From assembly GCF_024585165.1 (NCBI RefSeq), contig NZ_CP029008.1, forward strand, positions 1,674,001-1,738,000: a stretch of 64,000 bases of DNA, given 5' to 3'. Position numbers and translations under genes: made by a program. Below are positions 18,766-26,386 of the stretch, piece by piece. The notes under the pieces are model-generated. The model was not told where the DNA came from and did no database searches. It saw only the letters and a list, made by a program, of their open reading frames with translations. Position 1 is the first letter of the stretch; each line of letters opens with the position of its first letter. Source of the DNA: Bradyrhizobium sp. WBOS07. Its GTDB lineage: Bacteria > Pseudomonadota > Alphaproteobacteria > Rhizobiales > Xanthobacteraceae.

Positions 18766-19473
18766 ATGGGCGCACGCATTATGGTGGTTGAGGACGAGGA
18801 AGCTCTTACCGAGCTTCTGCGTTACAACCTCGAAGGCGACGGCTATGACGTCGAGACGGTGATGCGCGGCGACGACGCCGACACCCGCCTCAAGGAACAC
18901 ATTCCCGATTTGATCGTGCTCGACTGGATGCTGCCGGGCCTCTCCGGCATCGAGCTGTGCCGGCGCCTGCGCACCCGGCCCGAGACCAAGCAGCTGCCGA
19001 TCATCATGCTCACCGCGCGCGGCGAGGAGAGCGAGCGGGTGCGGGGCCTTGCGACCGGCGCCGACGACTACATCGTCAAGCCGTTCTCGGTGCCGGAGCT
19101 GCTCGCGCGCGTGAAGGGCCTGCTCAGGCGCGCCAGTCCCGAGCGGCTCGCCACCGTGCTGGCCTATGGCGACATCGAGCTCGATCGCGACAAGCGCCGC
19201 GTCGCGCGCTCCGGCCGCCCGATCGATCTCGGCCCGACCGAATATCGCCTGCTGGAGTTTTTCCTGGAGCATCCCGGCCGCGTGTTCTCGCGCGAGCAGC
19301 TGCTCGACAGCGTCTGGGGCCGCGACATCTACATCGACGAGCGCACCGTCGACGTCCATATCGGCCGCCTGCGCAAGCTGCTCAATCTCGGCCGCGAGCA
19401 GGACCCGATCCGCACCGTCCGCGGCGCCGGCTACGCGCTGGACGACCGTTTCGCCAAGGCGGAGCAGACGTAA
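18766..19473 (+). CDS. phoB: PhoB, phosphate regulon response regulator
   Basis: 235 residues. The receiver domain has acidic residues D10/E11, phospho-accepting D53 in IVLDWMLPG, and lysine in DDYIVKPFS. The C-terminal winged helix of the OmpR/PhoB type shows LGPTEYRLLEFFLEHPGRV and RTVDVHIGRLRKLL. It binds Pho boxes such as the one at 14033-14050. Last gene of the operon, 23 bases after phoU with AAGGAG as ribosome binding site. A family A repeat follows and may serve as the operon's 3' end. Confidence 0.97.
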   Translation: MGARIMVVEDEEALTELLRYNLEGDGYDVETVMRGDDADTRLKEHIPDLIVLDWMLPGLSGIELCRRLRTRPETKQLPIIMLTARGEESERVRGLATGADDYIVKPFSVPELLARVKGLLRRASPERLATVLAYGDIELDRDKRRVARSGRPIDLGPTEYRLLEFFLEHPGRVFSREQLLDSVWGRDIYIDERTVDVHIGRLRKLLNLGREQDPIRTVRGAGYALDDRFAKAEQT

Positions 19474-19513
19474 GGGCGGGTGAGGTGTTTGCTGCAGCTG
19501 TGGCCAATCTCAG

Positions 19514-19680
19514 CTGTCGTCGTCCCGGGGCGCGCGCAGCGCGAGCCCGGGACATCCGCGCGAGCGCTTGCGCTCGTCGCGATAGCCACAGGGCGTGGTT
19601 TGACGAAGACTCGAAGCCACCATCTCGCGCAACAATTACGCCCTGTGGTTTTGGATCCCCGCGTTCGCGGGGATGACACC
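19514..19680. repeat. Long palindromic repeat (family A, copy 2)
   Basis: Same module order as the other family A copies: CGTCGTCCCGGGG arm, CCACAGGGCGTGGTTTGACG, AAGACTCG core, CCCTGTGG, TGGATCCCCGCG, GGGGATGACA. It lies between the convergent phoB and gcrA. Confidence 0.85.
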
Positions 19681-19743
19681 GAGTTGGTTGAGGCGCCGTC
19701 GCGTGACGGCTGCCGTCTTTGCAGTCAGTTAATTCCGCGCAGC

Positions 19744-20253
19744 TCAGCGCGTGGGCTTCGGGGCCGCGCGGCGCCGATCCGCCGCCGGCTGATACGCCAC
19801 GCGCGAGTGCTGGGCGCAATAGGGCAGGCCGGACAGGGCCTTGCCGCCGCAGAAGAAGAAATCCGGGCTCGAGGGATCGCCCACCGGCCAGTGGCAGGTC
19901 GCCTCGTTCAATTCGAGCAGCGACAGCCGCTGGCTCATCGGCACCACGTTGTCGTAGGTGACCGGTTCGGCCTCGACCTCGACCTCGAAGGCCTGCGCCA
20001 GCGCAGTGTTGCCGCGCGCGATGGGGCGCGTCACCCGCATCATGTGCTGGGCGGGACGCGCCTTGCGCGGCCGGGGCGCGGCCGACGAAGGGCTCTTGGC
20101 GCGGCCGGACAGGCCGAGCCTGTGCACTTTGCCGATCACGGCATTGCGGGTCACATTGCCGAGCTCTGCTGCGATCTGGCTGGCCGACAATCCGGCCTCC
20201 CAGAGCTTTTTCAGCTGCTCGACGCGATCGTCGGACCAGGTCAAAACCGTCAT
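19744..20253 (-). CDS. gcrA: GcrA, cell-cycle regulator (sigma70 cofactor)
   Basis: 169 residues, the normal GcrA length. The N-terminal DNA-binding region starts MTVLTWSDDRVEQLKKLW and contains QIAAELG and RNAVIGKVHRLGL, the diagnostic GcrA sequence. The C-terminal sigma-interacting part holds CHWPVGDP and PYCAQHSRVAY. GcrA reads GANTC methylation left by CcrM and activates promoters with RNA polymerase. Six GANTC sites lie within 300 bp upstream of its start. The ATG at 20253 is chosen by family alignment; the frame extends upstream to 20364. Confidence 0.97.
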   Translation of the reverse strand: MTVLTWSDDRVEQLKKLWEAGLSASQIAAELGNVTRNAVIGKVHRLGLSGRAKSPSSAAPRPRKARPAQHMMRVTRPIARGNTALAQAFEVEVEAEPVTYDNVVPMSQRLSLLELNEATCHWPVGDPSSPDFFFCGGKALSGLPYCAQHSRVAYQPAADRRRAAPKPTR

Positions 20254-20335
20254 TGCACCCTTTCCCTCGCCGCGCGGCTGCCATCCTGGCGGTCCATGCG
20301 GCGAATGCCTAAGCCTCGAAAAACCCGTGCCGCTC

Positions 20336-20549
20336 GAATCCCTTAGGGCTCGCCGGGCGCGCAACTGACGCCCGAACGTTTACGCCGGTACATGAGGACT
20401 CTTGGGATCAGAACTGCCGCACGAGATGTCGTATCTGACAAGCCAAACGCTACAATATGGCGTGACTCGCGCGCAAGAGTCCGCCGACTCGCTTCCACAT
20501 GTTCCGTGGTGAAAAACCCGCAAAATCGCGACCGCAAGACTACGGAATC
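20336..20549. promoter_or_regulatory. GANTC (CcrM) site cluster between gcrA and argD
   Basis: GANTC occurs at 20336, 20397, 20464, 20477, 20486 and 20545: six sites in 214 bp against roughly one expected per 300 bp at this GC content. They lie upstream of gcrA and upstream of the argD promoter. Methylation-dependent control of gcrA (and perhaps argDF) by CcrM/GcrA is a reasonable inference. Confidence 0.6.
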
Positions 20550-20601
20550 ACCGTTTCATCACCGTTTCCTGGGGCTTTCGGGCGGCATTGACACCCGTTT
20601 C
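20547..20601. promoter_or_regulatory. 11-bp-phased direct repeats upstream of the argD promoter
   Basis: ATCACCGTTTC is perfectly duplicated in tandem at 20547-20557 and 20558-20568. A related ACACCCGTTTC (8/11) occurs exactly 33 bases after the second copy, at 20591-20601, overlapping the -35. The layout resembles a direct-repeat activator or response-regulator binding site. The regulator is unknown. Confidence 0.5.
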
Positions 20602-20656
20602 ACCAGGCCTAAGATAGTCGCGCGTGCCGCCCTTAAAAGGCGGCACGTTTCGTTTT
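20588..20656 (+). promoter_or_regulatory. argD promoter and 5' leader hairpin with U-tract
   Basis: TTGACA (20588-20593), 16-bp spacer, TAAGAT (20610-20615), predicting a start near 20623. A hairpin begins right there: CGTGCCGCC (20623-20631), 7-base loop, GGCGGCACG (20639-20647), then TTTCGTTTT. This is an intrinsic-terminator shape at the very 5' end of the argDF transcript, about 75 bases before the argD ATG. Confidence 0.55.
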
Positions 20657-20722
20657 CCGGGCCGGTGGATGGTGCGTTGCGCAATGCACGCCTCACACCG
20701 TCCGCAACATCATGTGGCCGTC

Positions 20723-21931
20723 ATGACTAACAGCGCAGCCCCGCATTTGCTTCCCGTTTTCGCCAGGGCCAACCTCGGTTTCGAGCGCGGCGAAGGCTGC
20801 TGGCTGATCGCGACCAATGGCGATCGCTATCTCGATTTCACCTCGGGCGTCGCCGTCAATGCGCTGGGCCATTGCCACCCGCATCTGATCAAGGCGTTGC
20901 AGGAGCAGGCGACGAAGCTGTGGCACATGTCGAACCTGTTCCAGAGCCCGGACGGCGAGAAGCTCGCCGCGCGCCTGTGCCACGAGAGTTTTGCCGACCT
21001 GGTGTTCTTCTGCAATTCCGGCGCCGAGGCGCTGGAGGGCGTGATCAAGCTGGTGCGCCATCATCACTTCTCCAAGGGGCACCCGGAGCGCTACCGCATC
21101 ATCACCTTCGAAGGCGCCTTCCACGGCCGCACGCTGGCGACGCTCGCTGCGACGGGATCGGCAAAATATCTCGAAGGGTTCGGTCCGCCGATGGACGGCT
21201 TCGATCAGGTGCCGCATGGCGACCTCGACGCCGTCAAGAAGGCGATCGGGCCTGACACCGCCGGTATCCTGATCGAGCCGATCCAGGGCGAGGGCGGCGT
21301 GCGTTCGGCACCACCGGCGTTCCTCAAGGCACTGCGCCAGCTTTGCGACGAGAAGGGCCTGCTGCTCGCCTTCGACGAGGTGCAGACCGGCATGGGCCGT
21401 GCCGGCGATCTGTTCGCATATCGGCGCACCGGCGTTACGCCTGACGTGATGTCGCTGGCGAAGGCGCTCGGCGGCGGCTTCCCGATCGGCGCCGTGCTGG
21501 CGACCGCGGACGCGGCCGCCGGCATGGGGCCCGGCTCGCACGGCTCGACCTTCGGCGGCAATCCGCTGGCGATCTCCGCGGCCAACGCCGTGCTCGACGT
21601 CATGCTCAAGCCCGGCTTCTTCGACCACGTGCAGAAGATGTCGCTGCTGCTCAAGCAGAAGCTCGCCTCGGTGATCGACCGTCACCCCGATATCGTCGGC
21701 GAGGTGCGCGGCGAGGGCCTCCTGATCGGCATCAAGGCCGTCGTGCCCTCGGGCGACCTGGTCGCCGCCTTGCGCGACGAAAAGCTGCTGACCGTCGGGG
21801 CCGGCGACAATGTCGTGCGCTTCCTGCCGCCCTTGATCGTCACCGAAGCCGAGATCGAGGACAGCGTCGGGCGGCTGGAGCGCGCCTGCACCGCCTTGTC
21901 GGCCGGCCAGAGCAAGCGGGCGGCAAGCTGA
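20723..21931 (+). CDS. argD: ArgD, acetylornithine aminotransferase
   Basis: 402 residues, class III PLP aminotransferase converting N-acetylglutamate semialdehyde to N-acetylornithine (it may also act as succinyldiaminopimelate aminotransferase). Visible are [29 protein letters not shown], the [12 protein letters not shown] block, and the PLP lysine in [14 protein letters not shown] (about residue 253). The start at 20723 gives the family N-terminus ([18 protein letters not shown]). The stop shares one base with the argF start (TGATG). Confidence 0.96.
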   Translation: MTNSAAPHLLPVFARANLGFERGEGCWLIATNGDRYLDFTSGVAVNALGHCHPHLIKALQEQATKLWHMSNLFQSPDGEKLAARLCHESFADLVFFCNSGAEALEGVIKLVRHHHFSKGHPERYRIITFEGAFHGRTLATLAATGSAKYLEGFGPPMDGFDQVPHGDLDAVKKAIGPDTAGILIEPIQGEGGVRSAPPAFLKALRQLCDEKGLLLAFDEVQTGMGRAGDLFAYRRTGVTPDVMSLAKALGGGFPIGAVLATADAAAGMGPGSHGSTFGGNPLAISAANAVLDVMLKPGFFDHVQKMSLLLKQKLASVIDRHPDIVGEVRGEGLLIGIKAVVPSGDLVAALRDEKLLTVGAGDNVVRFLPPLIVTEAEIEDSVGRLERACTALSAGQSKRAAS

Positions 21932-22866
21932 TGAGCAAGTCCCCGACCAAGACGCCGAAGCACTTCCTCGACATCAACGAGCTGCCCTTGTCGGAGCTCA
22001 AGCGCATGCTCGCCGCGTCGAGCGCGATGAAGGCGAAGCAGAAGGCGCATCAGCCGGTACGGCCGCTCGAAGGCAAGACGCTGGCGATGATCTTCGAGCG
22101 TCCCTCGACGCGGACCCGGGTGTCGTTCGACGTCGGCATGCGCCAGCTCGGCGGCGAGGCGATCATGCTCACCGGCGCCGAGATGCAGCTCGGCCGCGGC
22201 GAGACCATCGCCGACACCGCGCGCGTGCTGTCGCGCTATGTCGACGCCATCATGATCCGCATCCTCAATCACGATGCGTTGCTGGAGCTTGCGGCCAACG
22301 CCACCGTACCCGTCATCAACGGCCTGACGCGGCGCTCGCATCCCTGCCAGGTGATGGCCGACCTCATGACCTACGAGGAGCATCGCGGCCCGATCGAGGG
22401 CAAGACGGTGGCCTGGACCGGTGACGACAACAACGTGCTGGCGTCCTGGGCCCACGCCGCCGAGCGCTTCAAATTCCAGCTCAACGTCGCAACCCCTCCG
22501 GAGCTCGCGCCGAAAAAGGCGATGCGCGACTGGATCAAGGCGACCGGCGCGCCGATCGTGCTCGGCACCGATCCGGAAGCCGCCGTGCGCGGCGCCGATT
22601 GCGTCGTCACCGACACCTGGGTGTCGATGGGCGACAAGGAAGGCGAGCATCGCCACAACGTGCTCAAGCCCTACCAGGTCAACGGCAAGCTGATGTCGCT
22701 CGCCAAGCGAGACGCGCTGTTCATGCATTGCCTGCCCGCCCATCGCGGCGAGGAGGTCACCGATGAAGTGATCGACGGCCCGCAATCGGTCGTGTTCGAC
22801 GAGGCCGAAAACCGCCTGCACGCGCAGAAGGGCATCTTGGCCTGGTGCTTCGACGCGGTGAAGTAG
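21931..22866 (+). CDS. argF: ArgF, ornithine carbamoyltransferase
   Basis: 311 residues. It catalyses carbamoyl phosphate + ornithine to citrulline. The carbamoyl phosphate motif [12 protein letters not shown] is near residue 61, HPCQVMADL near 143, the ornithine-binding segment DTWVSMGD near 228, and [15 protein letters not shown] near 269. It starts in the argD stop codon, a translationally coupled arginine operon seen in many alphaproteobacteria. A family A repeat follows and separates it from hslO. Confidence 0.97.
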   Translation: MSKSPTKTPKHFLDINELPLSELKRMLAASSAMKAKQKAHQPVRPLEGKTLAMIFERPSTRTRVSFDVGMRQLGGEAIMLTGAEMQLGRGETIADTARVLSRYVDAIMIRILNHDALLELAANATVPVINGLTRRSHPCQVMADLMTYEEHRGPIEGKTVAWTGDDNNVLASWAHAAERFKFQLNVATPPELAPKKAMRDWIKATGAPIVLGTDPEAAVRGADCVVTDTWVSMGDKEGEHRHNVLKPYQVNGKLMSLAKRDALFMHCLPAHRGEEVTDEVIDGPQSVVFDEAENRLHAQKGILAWCFDAVK

Positions 22867-22909
22867 CCCGGGCGAAAAGCAGTGGCTGCGGTGGCCGCCG
22901 CATCCACCA

Positions 22910-23068
22910 CTGTCGTCCCGGACAAGCGCCGCACAGCGGCGCGCCGATCCGGGACCCATAACCACAGGCCGTGGTTTGGCGAGGACTCGGAGTTGCCACC
23001 TCGCAGGATGACGTGATCCTGTGGTTATGGGTCCCGGGTTCGCGCCTTGCGCGCCCCGGGACGACACC
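22910..23068. repeat. Long palindromic repeat (family A, copy 3)
   Basis: CTGTCGTCCCGGACAAGCG ... GGGACCCATAACCACAGG ... GTGGTTTGGCGAGGACTCGG ... CCTGTGGTTATGGGTCCC ... GGGACGACACC. The left and right halves are inverted complements around a roughly 50-bp asymmetric core. Located between argF and hslO. Confidence 0.85.
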
Positions 23069-23152
23069 GAGTTTGCTGTAGCGTTGTGCACCCTCATCGC
23101 ATCGGGAACGCGCCCCTTCCATTTTCCACCCTCCGACCCCAGATACAGCGCC

Positions 23153-24172
23153 ATGATCTCCCAATCTCCTGACATGAAGACCGGGTCCAAAGGCCCGGTT
23201 CGCGCGCCATCCGCAGTTCCGATCGATGACGCCGTGCTGCCCTACGAGGTCGACGCGCTCGACGTGCGCGGGCGCCTGGTGCGGCTTGGCCCGGCGCTCG
23301 ACGACATCCTGACCAAGCACGATTATCCCGCGCCCGTCGGCAAGCTGCTCGGCGAGGCCATCGTGCTGACGACGCTGCTCGGCAGCGCGCTGAAATTCGA
23401 AGGGCGCTTCATCCTCCAGGCCCAGACCGACGGTCCGGTGTCGTTCCTGGTGGTGGACTACCAGGCGCCGGATCGCCTGCGCGCCTATGCCCGCTTCGAT
23501 GCCGCGCGTCTCGGCGAGGCCCAGGAATCCGGCATGCGCCCCGGCGCGCTGCTCGGCCGCGGTCATCTCGCCATGACCATCGACCAGGGCCCCGACATGA
23601 GCCGCTACCAGGGCCTGGTCGCGCTCGACGGCGGCAGCCTGGAAGACGCCGCCCACGAATATTTCCTGCGCTCCGAGCAGATCCCGACCAAGGTGCGTCT
23701 CGCGGTCGGCGAGGAGTGGCGCTCCAGCGACGGCGGCAAGCATCGCTGGCGCGCCGGCGGCATGCTGATGCAGTTTCTGCCGAAGGCGCCGGAGCGCGCG
23801 CGGCAGGCGGACTTGCATCCCGGCGATGCCCCTGACGGCGTCGAGGTGCATGCCGTCACCGAGGACGATGCCTGGGTCGAGGCACGTTCGCTGATCGAGA
23901 CAGTCGAGGACGTCGAGCTGATCGATCCCGAGCTCTCCGGCGAGCGGCTGCTGTTCCGCCTGTTCCACGAGCGCGGCGTGCGCGTGTTCAATCCGCTGGT
24001 TCTTAAGGCGCAGTGCTCCTGCTCGCGCGATGCGGTTGCCGCGATGCTCAAGAGCTTCTCGCCCGACGACCGCGCCGCGATGGTCAAGGACGACAAGGTG
24101 GTCGTGACCTGCGAGTTTTGCTCTTCGGTCTATCAATTCACCCCGCACGAGGCCGGCGTGGAAGACGCGTGA
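23153..24172 (+). CDS. hslO: Hsp33, redox-regulated chaperonin
   Basis: 339 residues, a cytosolic holdase activated by oxidation. The N-terminal domain shows the Hsp33 stretch LGEAIVLTTLLGSALKFEGRF and QTDGPVSFLVVDY. The C-terminal zinc switch has the four cysteines as CSC (KAQCSCSRD, about residue 287) and CEFC (about 322), i.e. CxC...CxxC. An insertion-free family length and the start at 23153 agree. The operon neighbours are argD-argF upstream, but a repeat lies between, so an independent promoter is likely. Confidence 0.95.
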   Translation: MISQSPDMKTGSKGPVRAPSAVPIDDAVLPYEVDALDVRGRLVRLGPALDDILTKHDYPAPVGKLLGEAIVLTTLLGSALKFEGRFILQAQTDGPVSFLVVDYQAPDRLRAYARFDAARLGEAQESGMRPGALLGRGHLAMTIDQGPDMSRYQGLVALDGGSLEDAAHEYFLRSEQIPTKVRLAVGEEWRSSDGGKHRWRAGGMLMQFLPKAPERARQADLHPGDAPDGVEVHAVTEDDAWVEARSLIETVEDVELIDPELSGERLLFRLFHERGVRVFNPLVLKAQCSCSRDAVAAMLKSFSPDDRAAMVKDDKVVVTCEFCSSVYQFTPHEAGVEDA

Positions 24173-24190
24173 GCGAACTCTCGTAGCTCT

Positions 24191-24284
24191 CGTAGGGTGG
24201 GCAAAGCGAAGCGTGCCCACGGTCTGTCTCGGTTCATGTAGCTAGATCGTGGGCACGGCGCTCCGCGCCTTTGCCCACCCTACG
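24191..24284. repeat. Inverted repeat CGTAGGGTGGGCAAAG family (family B, copy 1)
   Basis: Arms CGTAGGGTGGGCAAAG...GTGCCCAC and GTGGGCAC...CTTTGCCCACCCTACG enclose a 30-base loop. It is nearly identical in arms to 40532-40623 and 53039-53127. It follows hslO. Confidence 0.85.
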
Positions 24285-24539
24285 GCACCTGGTGTGTCGC
24301 CCGCTGTCAATCCCATCGCGCAAAAATATTCCACTTTACCGAAATTCGGTTTTGGCGTATGTGTCGCCCATCCCGGCTCATCCAGGAGGGGCGATCTCGA
24401 GGTCGTCTTGATCGCGAGCCGGGCTTGCGGTGGACGCGGCAGCGTCGGCACGAGATGGGACGGGCAGGGCGGGTAGTCCCTGTGAGCCTGAACCGTGGGG
24501 AGAGGGTGTCTCCTCTGGGGGGGCAGACGTGAGTGTCCC
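24285..24539. other. Non-coding stretch with no convincing gene
   Basis: A 75-codon ORF from 24249 begins inside the family B repeat and has no ribosome binding site. Its sequence (KYSTLPKFGFGVCVAHPG region) looks to me like fragments that recur in Bradyrhizobium genomes rather than a functional protein. I see no promoter or RNA gene. Confidence 0.35.
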
Positions 24540-24604
24540 CTAGAGGAGAAAGCCCTCACCCCCGCCTGCGGCGCGACCTCTCCCGCAAGCGGGAGAGGTA
24601 AGGG
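24540..24604. repeat. Hairpin repeat (family C, copy 2)
   Basis: CTCTCCCGCAAGCGGGAGAG hairpin (24580-24599) preceded by CCCTCACCCCCGCCTGCGGCG. It shares blocks with 4747-4889 and 59556-59655. A perfect 8-bp stem makes it a possible terminator-like structure. Confidence 0.7.
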
Positions 24605-24793
24605 AGCCCGCGGCTGCCTTCCCATCACCAAAACGGCAATGTTTGTCGCGCCTTACCATCATATAAAGGGCGTATTCGCGCTGGAAGAGTCCGGTGGAGT
24701 TCCCGGTTCGACAGGCCCGGACACATTGCTTGTCGCGGTTTCTGGCTTAAGTAACAGCGCATCGCGGCCCGATTGGATTGTTTCGTGCTCATA

Positions 24794-25657
24794 ATGCCCT
24801 TGTCTGCGCCCACATCGCGCTCCCTGCGGCCGCGCCTGGCCGGCTGGCTGGCGGCGTTTTGCGGCCTGGGCGTGCTGTGGGGCGCGATGCCGGCGGCGGC
24901 GCAGGGCAAGCTCGAGGCGCAATATGAGGCCTCGCTGGCAGGCATTCCCGTCGGCAAGGGCGGCTGGAACATCGACATCCAGGACGACGTCTATTCGGCC
25001 GCCGCGGCCGGCGGCACCACGGGCCTGCTGAAGTCGTTCACCGGCGGCTCCGGCACCGGCGCCGCGCAGGGCCGCATCGTCAATGGCGCGCTGGTTGCGA
25101 CCGGCTACCAGGCCTCCACGACGACGCAGAAGAAGACCGAAGAGATCCGCATCACGCTCGACAAGGGCAATGTGAAGGATTTTTCCATCCTCCCCGAGCC
25201 GCCGGTCGACCCCGACCGCATCGTCGTCACCGACGCCCATCGCCGCGGCGTCTGGGACCCGATGACGGCCTCGCTGCTGCGCGTGCCCGGCAATGGCGAC
25301 CCGGTCTCGCCGGAGGCCTGCCACAGCTCGGCCCCGGTGTTCGACGGCCGCATGCGCTACGACCTCAAGCTCGATTTCAAGCGCATGGAGACCGTGAAGG
25401 CGGAAAAGGGCTATCGCGGCCCGGTCGTGGTCTGCTCGCTCTATTTCGTGCCGGTCGCCGGCTACATCCCCGACCGCCCCGTGATCAAGTACCTCGCCAC
25501 CCAGCGCAACATCGAGATCGCCTTCGCGCCGGTGGCGGGCACCCGCGTCCTGGTGCCGTTCTGGCTGAAAGTGCCGACGCCGCTTGGCCCGGCCATGCTG
25601 GAAGCCACCAGCTTCGTCACCACCGCCCAGCCGCCGCGCGTGGCGAAGACGCAGTAA
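24794..25657 (+). CDS. DUF3108-domain exported protein
   Basis: 287 residues. A long signal peptide (basic SRSLRPRLAGWL, hydrophobic core, MPAAAQG|KLEAQYEASLAG cleavage) leads into a beta-rich DUF3108 domain, with phrases such as ASLAGIPVGKGGW, RRGVWDPMTASLLRVPG and CSLYFVPVAGYIPDRP. Members are predicted periplasmic or outer-membrane-associated proteins of unknown function. I chose ATG at 24794; a TTG at 24773 would add seven residues. There is no clear ribosome binding site. Confidence 0.8.
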   Translation: MPLSAPTSRSLRPRLAGWLAAFCGLGVLWGAMPAAAQGKLEAQYEASLAGIPVGKGGWNIDIQDDVYSAAAAGGTTGLLKSFTGGSGTGAAQGRIVNGALVATGYQASTTTQKKTEEIRITLDKGNVKDFSILPEPPVDPDRIVVTDAHRRGVWDPMTASLLRVPGNGDPVSPEACHSSAPVFDGRMRYDLKLDFKRMETVKAEKGYRGPVVVCSLYFVPVAGYIPDRPVIKYLATQRNIEIAFAPVAGTRVLVPFWLKVPTPLGPAMLEATSFVTTAQPPRVAKTQ

Positions 25658-25687
25658 AGCCTGCTGGCCGCAGCGTTCCTCTCCGCC

Positions 25688-25819
25688 GTCATTCCGGGGC
25701 GCGCCTCTTGGCGCGAGCCCGGAATCCATCGCGCGACCGTCTCTGCGGTCCGATGGACTCTCAGGTGCGCGATTGCGCACCATAGCTCGCGACTGCGTCG
25801 CGCCCCAGCATGACCGGGG
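25688..25819. repeat. Palindromic repeat (family A/E-like, without CCACAGGG core)
   Basis: GTCATTCCGGGGCGCGCC arm, CCCGGAATCCATCGCGC, ATGGACTCTC and GCGCCCCAGCATGACCGG on the far side. It resembles 44541-44640. It follows the DUF3108 gene. Confidence 0.65.
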
Positions 25820-25911
25820 AGGAGAGGCGAGAAAAAGCAAGCAAATTCAATGGCCGTTCTACTGTGCATGGGGTTGTTTTCGCAAAAATCAGTTGGGCCG
25901 GTCGCCGCCGG

Positions 25912-26125
25912 GAATCCATTTGACTCCTCCCCGATTCTGATTCGACTCCCCGCCGTCCCCAACTTAAGGCTTTCCGCCCTCGAAACGTCACTTGTCCGAG
26001 GAGCGAAAACTCCATCTAGTCGTCGCCGATAGGACTGGCGCGACATCTTGCGTGAACGGAACGGGACTCAATCTGGAGTCAGCGATTCGGCCGCGATTCG
26101 TTCTAGAGTCGTTCCGAAGCTTAAG
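25912..26125. promoter_or_regulatory. Dense GANTC array: two clusters of five sites, each followed by CTTAAG
   Basis: GANTC at 25912, 25922, 25933, 25939, 25944 and again at 26065, 26076, 26084, 26095, 26106. Most spacings are 10-11 bp, i.e. one helical turn. Each cluster is followed by CTTAAG (25963-25968 and 26120-26125). Ten sites in 199 bp compares with less than one expected. The DNA is non-coding and lies 277 bp or more before the SUV3-like helicase start. GANTC is the CcrM methylation target. Function is unknown; a GcrA/CcrM-sensitive element is inferred. Confidence 0.7.
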
Positions 26126-26191
26126 ACGGACAGGAAAAGCGTCGCAAAGTGAGACAGTTGCGCGGGATTTTCGGCGATGCTTCCCCACCCT

Positions 26192-26303
26192 CCGCTGTCA
26201 TGCCCCGGCTTGACCGGGGCATCCAGTACGCCGAGGCCCTTCGGCTTTGTCACGACCGCCGCGGCGTACTGGATCGCCCGGTCGAGCCGGGCGATGACAG
26301 CGG
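26192..26303. repeat. Palindromic repeat with perfect terminal inverted ends (family E, copy 1)
   Basis: Ends CCGCTGTCAT (26192-26201) and ATGACAGCGG (26294-26303) are perfect inverted complements. Internal hairpins: GCCCCGG/CCGGGGC, CATCCAGTACGCCG/CGGCGTACTGGATC. It lies between the GANTC array and the helicase gene. Confidence 0.8.
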
Positions 26304-26386
26304 TACCCGCATTCGGCGCCATGCACCTCCCCGCCCCAATCCAGCACTGACATTCGCCCAAATCGCCACTACCTAATCCCTCAGAC

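Noticed and set aside
24249-24476. 75-codon ORF after hslO
   Set aside because: It begins inside a family B repeat and looks like a recurrent spurious ORF.
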